Below are positions 1 to 7,400 of a DNA stretch of 26,548 nt, in pieces; the first letter of the stretch is position 1, and each line of letters starts with the position of its first letter. The stretch lies in IMG/VR virus record IMGVR_UViG_3300032240_000667, positions 1 through 26,548 of that record; one strand, written 5' to 3'. Position numbers and translations under genes: made by a program. Under the pieces are notes generated by a model that saw only the letters and a program-made list of their open reading frames with translations, searched no databases and had not been told where the DNA came from. The DNA is from a virus.

Positions 1-2
1 CT

Positions 3-446
3 TCAATAATTTTAACAGTAACAGCTTCATCGGTTGGAACATTAGTTGCTGGAGTATATATCACTACAGGTGCTACAGTTAACACACTTATCACCGCAAC
101 ATCAACAGAAAACTCTAATTTAACAGGGGCTGGTGCATTAGGTACATATCTTGTTAGTATAAGTCAAACAGTTGGCAGCAGTGGTTCTCCTACACCGATG
201 ACAGGAACTGGATCTGGATATATAAAAATTCCAGGATCTTATGGTTTAGTTATTCCTACAGGCGATGGAAATAATCGTCCAGCATTAGCCTACACTGAAA
301 CTGGTATGGTAAGGTTTAATACAGATCAACAGTTTGTAGAAGTTTATAATGGAACAGCATGGATAAGTGTTGCTGGAGCAAGTAGCGGTATTAGTATAAC
401 ACAAGCTAGCGATATCGCCTTAGGTATTGTAATCAGTTTAGGATAA
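3..446 (+). CDS. Tail/fibre protein, C-terminal part (cut by left window edge)
   Basis: The reading frame is open from the window edge to the stop at 444-446, so only the C-terminal 147 residues are visible. The internal Met at 198 has no ribosome-binding site before it and is not a convincing start. Codons from about 3 to 195 encode a Thr/Ser/Gly-rich module (GVYITTGATVNTLIT, GTYLVSISQTVGSS) related to the A module found twice more in the giant fibre genes. The C-terminal part has the pattern NRPALAYTETGMVRFNTDQQ followed by EVYNGTAWISV, a short motif common near the ends of aquatic T4-like phage tail and fibre proteins. A virion role is inferred from this motif and from the neighbours; the exact position in the tail is unknown. 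Confidence 0.65.
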   Translation, partial: SIILTVTASSVGTLVAGVYITTGATVNTLITATSTENSNLTGAGALGTYLVSISQTVGSSGSPTPMTGTGSGYIKIPGSYGLVIPTGDGNNRPALAYTETGMVRFNTDQQFVEVYNGTAWISVAGASSGISITQASDIALGIVISLG

Positions 447-449
447 AAA

Positions 450-1001
450 ATGACAACAGTTTTTAAAAATCAATTACAAAGCAATGTAGGTCCTGTTACA
501 GCAGTAACCGCAGTGGCACCAAGTACACCATCTGTGGGATCAGTTAGATTAACTTTTTCTACACAGACAACAATACCATTTCCGATAGGAAGTTATATTT
601 CAGTACAAGGTGTTAGCGTATCAGGATATAATGGAACGTTCTTAGTTACTGGAGCCACGACTGGAACTGTAACTTATGCAAATGCAACAACAGGTGCCGC
701 AACCGGCGGCACTATAACTACGGTATTGTGGATATCTAATGCATCAGCTAAGACTACTGTTATCGGAATGAGTTTAACAAATACTACACTTAATGTGGTA
801 TTAACATCAGTGCAATTACAAGATACAGTTGCAAATACAACAGCTTATTATGCTAAAGATGTAGTAGTACCTGCAACGCAAAGTTTGCGTTTAGTATCAG
901 CTGGCGAAAAATTGATTCTTGGACCAAGCACAAATTTATTACTATCAAGTAATGTGGCAGCCAGTATAGATGCAATATTAAGTTTTGTTGAAATTAGTTA
1001 A
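450..1001 (+). CDS. Small beta-rich virion protein carrying an inserted E module
   Basis: This 183-residue protein starts 3 bases after the previous stop, with AGGA at 440-443 as ribosome-binding site. The core (about residues 1-16 joined to 90-183) is a compact beta protein with AKTTVIGMSLTNTT, AYYAKDVVVPATQSLRLV and EKLILGP, resembling small structural proteins of T4-like aquatic phages. Residues about 25-88 form a separate module (TQTTIPFPIGSYISVQGV, YNGTFLVTGATTGTVTYA) closely matching one inside the 3558-residue fibre ([36 protein letters not shown]). Removing it rejoins VGPVT to TVLWISNAS. The 110-residue protein at 20373 has the same kind of core without the insert. Virion function is inferred from family resemblance and position. 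Confidence 0.65.
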   Translation: MTTVFKNQLQSNVGPVTAVTAVAPSTPSVGSVRLTFSTQTTIPFPIGSYISVQGVSVSGYNGTFLVTGATTGTVTYANATTGAATGGTITTVLWISNASAKTTVIGMSLTNTTLNVVLTSVQLQDTVANTTAYYAKDVVVPATQSLRLVSAGEKLILGPSTNLLLSSNVAASIDAILSFVEIS

Positions 1002-1012
1002 GGAATATTATT

Positions 1013-1393
1013 ATGTCATATTATGTAGGTGGTGATTTAAGTTATAGTGATATGTTGGGTGATGGTAATACCCGATATTTTTACGGATTACGCAGAGAAG
1101 ATGATGGTACTTTATATTTTAGTAGGATCGATCAATTAAGTTCGACCAGTATTATTACATTAAATAAACCAGGATCAAATACAAATAACTATGAAAATTT
1201 TGAGTATGGAGTTGATTTCTTTGACGGACGTTTAGAAGAAGATCATAGTCGTCCTTATCCTAATTTATATTTTGATCAGTATCGTTGGGATAATAAAAAT
1301 TGCTATTATTATCTAGATCAGGCAACAGGACAATTAGTGGTACGAATTAATCAGCCTTATACATATACCGCATTGCAAACTGTAAGTACATAA
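1013..1393 (+). CDS. Conserved Tyr/Asp-rich structural-cluster protein
   Basis: This 126-residue protein has a strong ribosome-binding site (AAGGAA, 1000-1005) overlapping the preceding stop. It is rich in Tyr and Asp and has no signal peptide, membrane segment or low-complexity repeat, unlike its neighbours. Segments that look conserved are RYFYGLRREDDGTLYFSRID, FEYGVDFFDGRLEE and YFDQYRWDNKNCYYYLD, with a final LVVRINQPYTY. I recall similar short proteins beside tail genes in T4-like aquatic phages but cannot assign a precise role. The location directly ahead of the giant fibre genes suggests a virion or tail-assembly part. None of the A, C, D or E modules is inserted in it. Confidence 0.6.
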   Translation: MSYYVGGDLSYSDMLGDGNTRYFYGLRREDDGTLYFSRIDQLSSTSIITLNKPGSNTNNYENFEYGVDFFDGRLEEDHSRPYPNLYFDQYRWDNKNCYYYLDQATGQLVVRINQPYTYTALQTVST

Positions 1394-1412
1394 AATACAA
1401 GGAATTTAAGAC

Positions 1413-4400
1413 ATGGCAGCAGAATTTAAAATTGGTAGATTACGTTTTACATGGAACGGAATTTGGGCACCAAGCACATTTTATAACAGAGATGCGGTTG
1501 TAAACTATAACGGTAAAACTTACGTATGCGTAGTACCAAACACATCAAGCAGTAATTTTTATAACGATTTAAATGCTGTTCCTTATTCGTATTGGAACTT
1601 AGTAGTAGATGGCAAAAAATGGATCGGAGCATGGATTACTTCTACATTTTATAGTGTAGGTAACGTAGTTACTTTTGGTGGCAAGGCATACTATTGCACA
1701 CTAGCACATACTAGCACAGCATTCGCTCTTGATTCTAGCAATTGGGCAGTGTACTCTGAATTTGCCACATGGAATTCTGATTGGACTACTGGTAAGACCT
1801 ACGGTGTCAATGATGTAGTAAAATACGGCGGCATAGTTTATAAATGTATCGCAAATCATACTAGTGCAGTATCGTCTGCATCGGGTCTTGAAGCCAACCA
1901 AAGTGCATGGACAATACTATTCAACGGATTAGAGTATAAAGGTATATGGACTGGTGCTTCATTTAGATATAAAGCTAATGATTTAGTAAAAAATGGTCCT
2001 GATCTATGGATTTCATTATCGGGTCACACATCTACAACATTATTTGACCAAACTAAGTGGGCGTTATGGTTACCGGGTCAAGAATACGCAGGTATATGGT
2101 CAGCAAGCACAACTTATCAACCAGGCGATACAGTTGAATACGGCGGATACGAATATGTTAGCCAAACAGCAAATAATATTAATAATATACCATCGATTGA
2201 TGCTGTTGATTGGAAATTATTAAATGCTAGCTTTAACTGGAGATCATCTTGGAATGTAGGATCGGCATACTTGGTTGGCGATACTATAACTAGAAATGGT
2301 GTAACATATACTGCTATTGCAGATAATACTGCTCAAGATCCTGCGGCATTTACTACAAATACAACTTATACAGCTACTGGTAGTTCAGGAACTACTTTAA
2401 AGGTAGCTAGTACGACTGGTATTGTTATCGGAATGAACATTATCGGTGTAGGATTTAATCAAGGTCAAACAGTGTCGACAGTAGTTGACAGCACAACATT
2501 AACAATCAGTGCCGCTCCAGCAAATACAATCGTAGATGCACAGGCATTAAGTTTTGTAGGTGTAAACTATGTTTATTGGAATATACTTTTACCAGGAACA
2601 TACTGGAGAAAATTCTGGACTAATGTCGTTACTTATACAGTAGGTGATCTAGTTGTATGGCAAAATAAAACGTATGTTTGTATTCAAAGCCATACTTCCA
2701 CCGTAAATGTGAGTGGAGTAGTAGCAACAGGAAATCGACCAGATGTTGATACAACAAATACATATTGGGCGCCGTACATTGCACACTCTGCAAAAAATGC
2801 AATGAATACATATGGTGATATAGAAACTTATGGATCGACTAGTCTCCTTGGAAATGTAATTTATACAGGTCGAAAAGCTATTCCAATTGGCACTGAGCAG
2901 TATATGTTACGAAATACTGCCGGAACACCAACATGGACTAAAGTTCTTGTAATTCCAGCAGTGTATTATGTTTCAAATTCAACTGGTATTGATAGATCCG
3001 ACTACGGTACTACATGGGATCAACCATGGAAAACTATTAGATATGCGTGTGACACCGTTGGTGCAGGCACTCAAAATGTGTACGCCGCATCAAATATAAC
3101 TAAAAATAAACTTTGGATCACCACTGAAATGATACAGTGGACATTGTATCAAATAGCCAACAGTCTAAGCGGATTCACTCCGGCATATCAATTAAATCAA
3201 ACTAAGGCTGTTAGAGATGCCGGATATATTATTGATGCTGTTGCATACGATATTGCGCGAGGGGGTAATAGTCAAACAGTAGCGGCAACACTTGCATATT
3301 TTGTCTTTGGAAGTACAAATACTTTCTTTAACGCAGACGTCGCCGCAGACATGCCTTACTATTTGCCGATGCTGAACAGATTAGCAGTGCTAATTAATAA
3401 TGCTGTAACAACCACACCATTAAGCCAAAGTTATCAAACAGCCAGCATAGCAACTGCTTCAGCAGGCACTATTTCTGGATTTACATTCACTGCCAGTGGA
3501 ACTGTTACCGGAACATTTGCAGTGGGTATGATATTATCAGGCACAGGAATTGCAGCCGGAACTTACTTAGTATCCGGTAGTGGAACAACTTGGACTGTAA
3601 ATACATATCAAACAGTTTCTTCAACTAGTATTTCCGGTATAACGGCCGTAATTCCATTTACTGTAGGTTCAACACCTGAAAACTTATCACCGGCAGCAGT
3701 TCAATCATTATTAAGTATAATTACAACAGCACTAACTTCACAAAGTACTGCGCTTGTACCAGTACCAAATACCGGAGTTCAGGCAACTATCTATGTAAAA
3801 ACAGGAACCTACGGGGAAACACTTCCTATAGTGATTCCACCAAACGTTGCTATTGTCGGCGACGAACTGAGAAGTGTTGTCGTTAAACCTGCCGTAGCAA
3901 TTTCAACTACCGCCACAGCAACTTCATCAGCAGATAACACAGTTACAATCACATCAACTACTGGTCTTGTAGACCAAATGCCGGTACAGTTTGTAGATCC
4001 GTCAATTTATACAACCTTTACTTATGTTTCTCCGTTTGCATCTATAACGGCTGGAAAAACTTACTATGTAGTAGGTTCAACTATTACTGCAACAAAATTT
4101 AGTATTACAGGGTCTAATGGAACTTATAATTTAATAACTAGTGTAACTGTAACAGGTACCGGAGTAGGAGCAGAGTTTACAGTATCTCCGACATCCACAG
4201 GATCTTATAACGTTTCACTATATAGTGGCGGTTCGGGATATACTGTCGGTACTTCAATAAAAATACTTGGAACTAGCATCGGCGGCGTAACTCCAGGAAA
4301 CGACATTCAATTAACTATACTTCAAGTTAGTAGTGGCGCAATTACAGCATTCAATTTTATCAGCGGAAGCTCAATAATTCCAATGACAACAGTCACTGGT

Positions 4401-7400
4401 TCTATGACAATGTATGCGGGCGATTGTTTAAAAGATATGTTCCGTATGCGCAATGGTAGCGGATTACGAAATGCTACACTAATAGGATTGCAAGGATCGC
4501 TAGGAGCACCTGATGCAAACTTTATTCAACGTCCGACTGGCGGCTCTTATGCTTGCTTTGATCCAGGCACCGGACCTAATGACACTACTGCTTGGATTTA
4601 TAGAAGAAGTCCTTACGTACAAAACGTTACATCATTTGGTAATGGATGTACAGCATTAAAAATAGATGGAAATTTACACAACGGTGGTGCCAAGACTATA
4701 GTTGCTAATGACTTTACACATATTATCAATGACGGAGTTGGTGTATATTGCACCGGACCGGGTGCGCTTACTGAAGTTATTAGCGTGTTCTCATATTATG
4801 GATACACTGGCTATTTTGCAGAAGACGGCGGCCGTATTCGAGCAGCCAATGGTAATACTTCATATGGTACCTATGGTGTTATCAGCTCAGGTTATGATTT
4901 AACTGAAGCACCAGCTACTGGTATTGTATTCAATCAGTCAAGTCAAGTGCAGGCAACGGTACAAAGTGCGTTTGGAACAACATCTCAACTGTTGAGAATA
5001 AATTATTCAAACGCTGGGTCTAGTTATAGTACTACAACTACGAATATGTTGTACTACACTAATAATTTTATTGGAGCTAACTGGGCTACAGATAGTAATG
5101 TTAGTTTTTCAAAAGTAAATCAAGCACCAACTGGATTAGTTGAAGCATGGACTATGACTGGTACTTCTGGGGTAGCTGGTAATAGTTATGTCTATCAAAA
5201 TATATCAGTACCTCCTCCGGGCGCAACTTATACAAATATTTCAGCAGTTAATGTATCTGGTTCAGGTAGCGCCGCGACTTTTGATATTACTGTTACTAGC
5301 ACAGCCTATGTAGTTGTAGTGAATAATCCAGGAAGCGGATATGCAGTTACTAATCAACTATACATTGCAGGTTCAACATTTGGTGGTGTAAACAACGTTA
5401 ATGATTGTGTTCTTACAATTACAGGACTAGCCGGTAGTACAATTACTGCGGTATCAGTATCTGGAGTTGTTCCAATCAATAGCGCATTAAATTACACATT
5501 CAGTGTGTATGTTAAGCAAGGAACTGCTACTAGTATTGACTTATACGGCATATTCTCAGGCACCTCAACTATGACCAGTGCGATTAGTTATAATTTTGTA
5601 ACTAATACAATAACAGCATCAAGTTCAGGAAGTTATACTATTGGGTCAACTGTGATTAATTCATTTACTCCAATAAACTACGGTGCTATAAATCAACAAT
5701 TATCAACAACTAGTCCAACAGCCGGTTGGTATCGTTTATGGTTTACATTAAATGATAGTTTAGGATTAAACAACAATCTACAATTTAGAATATATCCAAA
5801 AGGATATAGCGGATCGGCTAATGCATACACATTTGTTTACGGCTCGCAAGCTGAATTATCAAAGAGTAATTACGTTCCTAGTTTTTATTTAGAAAATGTA
5901 ACTAACACACGTTATACCGGATACGCTAATTTTAACATTAGTGGCGCTGGTACTGGAGTTGTTACAGTTGCAGATGAAATTAGAACCGGTTCTATATTCC
6001 AGACTCGAGTTATTAACGATTCGTTTGGATTCTCAGGTGGTGCAGGTTACTTAACGTCAAGCAACAACGCTCAATCGGGTGCTGATCAATATATTCAACT
6101 ATCACAATCAGATGCAAATACTAATGCTAACTACACAGGTATGAGATTGTTTATTATTAGTGGCGCCGGCGCAGGACAATACGGCTATATTTCGTACTTT
6201 AATGCAAGCAACAAGTATGCTTATATTCTTAAGGAATCATTTACACCATTAAGTATTGCAAGTACTGATAGTGGCACTAATCAATTTACCCTATCATCCG
6301 GCACAAATACTACGTTATATGTTGGACAACCTGTACAATTTATTCCGACTTATTATACTACATCAATTACTTCGACATCTTTAGCACAAACTACAGTAAC
6401 CGCATCAGTTGGTGGAACAACAAATACACTAACAGTAGCTAGTACTGTTGGACTGGCAGTCAACACTTTAGTAACATTTACTGCTACCGGTGTTGGCCAA
6501 ACGTTGTTTACTTCAGTACAATCAAACTATAATTATTATATCTACGCTATTCTTAACAGTACTACAATACAAATTACAAGTACGATATTTGGTAACGTAT
6601 GGCAGTTAAATAGCGGCACCGGTAGCATGACAATGAACTTTAGTTCTAATACTAGATATTTGCAAGCATCAACAACTAATATGGTAGTTAATTTGCCTAT
6701 GCAATTTACAGGAACTGCGTTAGGTGGTTTAAGTAATGGTGTACAATATTATATTAAAGATATTATTGATTCTAATAATTTTTCAATATCGGGATCATTA
6801 GTTACTATTACAGTAACCGCAACTAATGCTAGTAATGGCCAATTAACCGTTACATCTACGGCGGCGCTAATACCATTGAGTCCTATTATTTTTAGTACCC
6901 CGACTATAGGAACGTTTGTAGACGGAACCAAATACTATATTAGTTCTATTGTTAACAGCACAACGTTCACAGTAGCAAGTACACTATTATCATCGACTGC
7001 GACAGCAACAACCGCAGTAAGTAACTTAGTAACAGTTCCTAGTACAACCGGCTATGTTTCTAATCAACCAATTGTGTTTGTAGGAAATACGTTTGGGGGT
7101 ATCACAGCTGAAACAGTTTATTATATTTTAGCTATTAACAACGCAACAACATTTACAGTTAGTGCAACACCTGGAGGTGCGGCAGTTACCCTATCTACAG
7201 CTTCGGGATTAATGACAGCTAGAACTTGCCCAACATATGTAGTCCCAACTAGTGCTAGCGGTGGAAGTATGATTGGTACTACTACAGGAGCTAAAACAGC
7301 AGTAACATTAAGTATCGGTACAATGACAGGAACCTTCTCAACTAACTTATTTGGTAATGTTGTATTAGGTACAACATACTACATTAATACGATACCTAGT

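Noticed and set aside
198-446. A complete 82-residue gene starting at 198
   Set aside because: The frame is open upstream to the window edge and the Met has no ribosome-binding site; treated as part of a longer gene.
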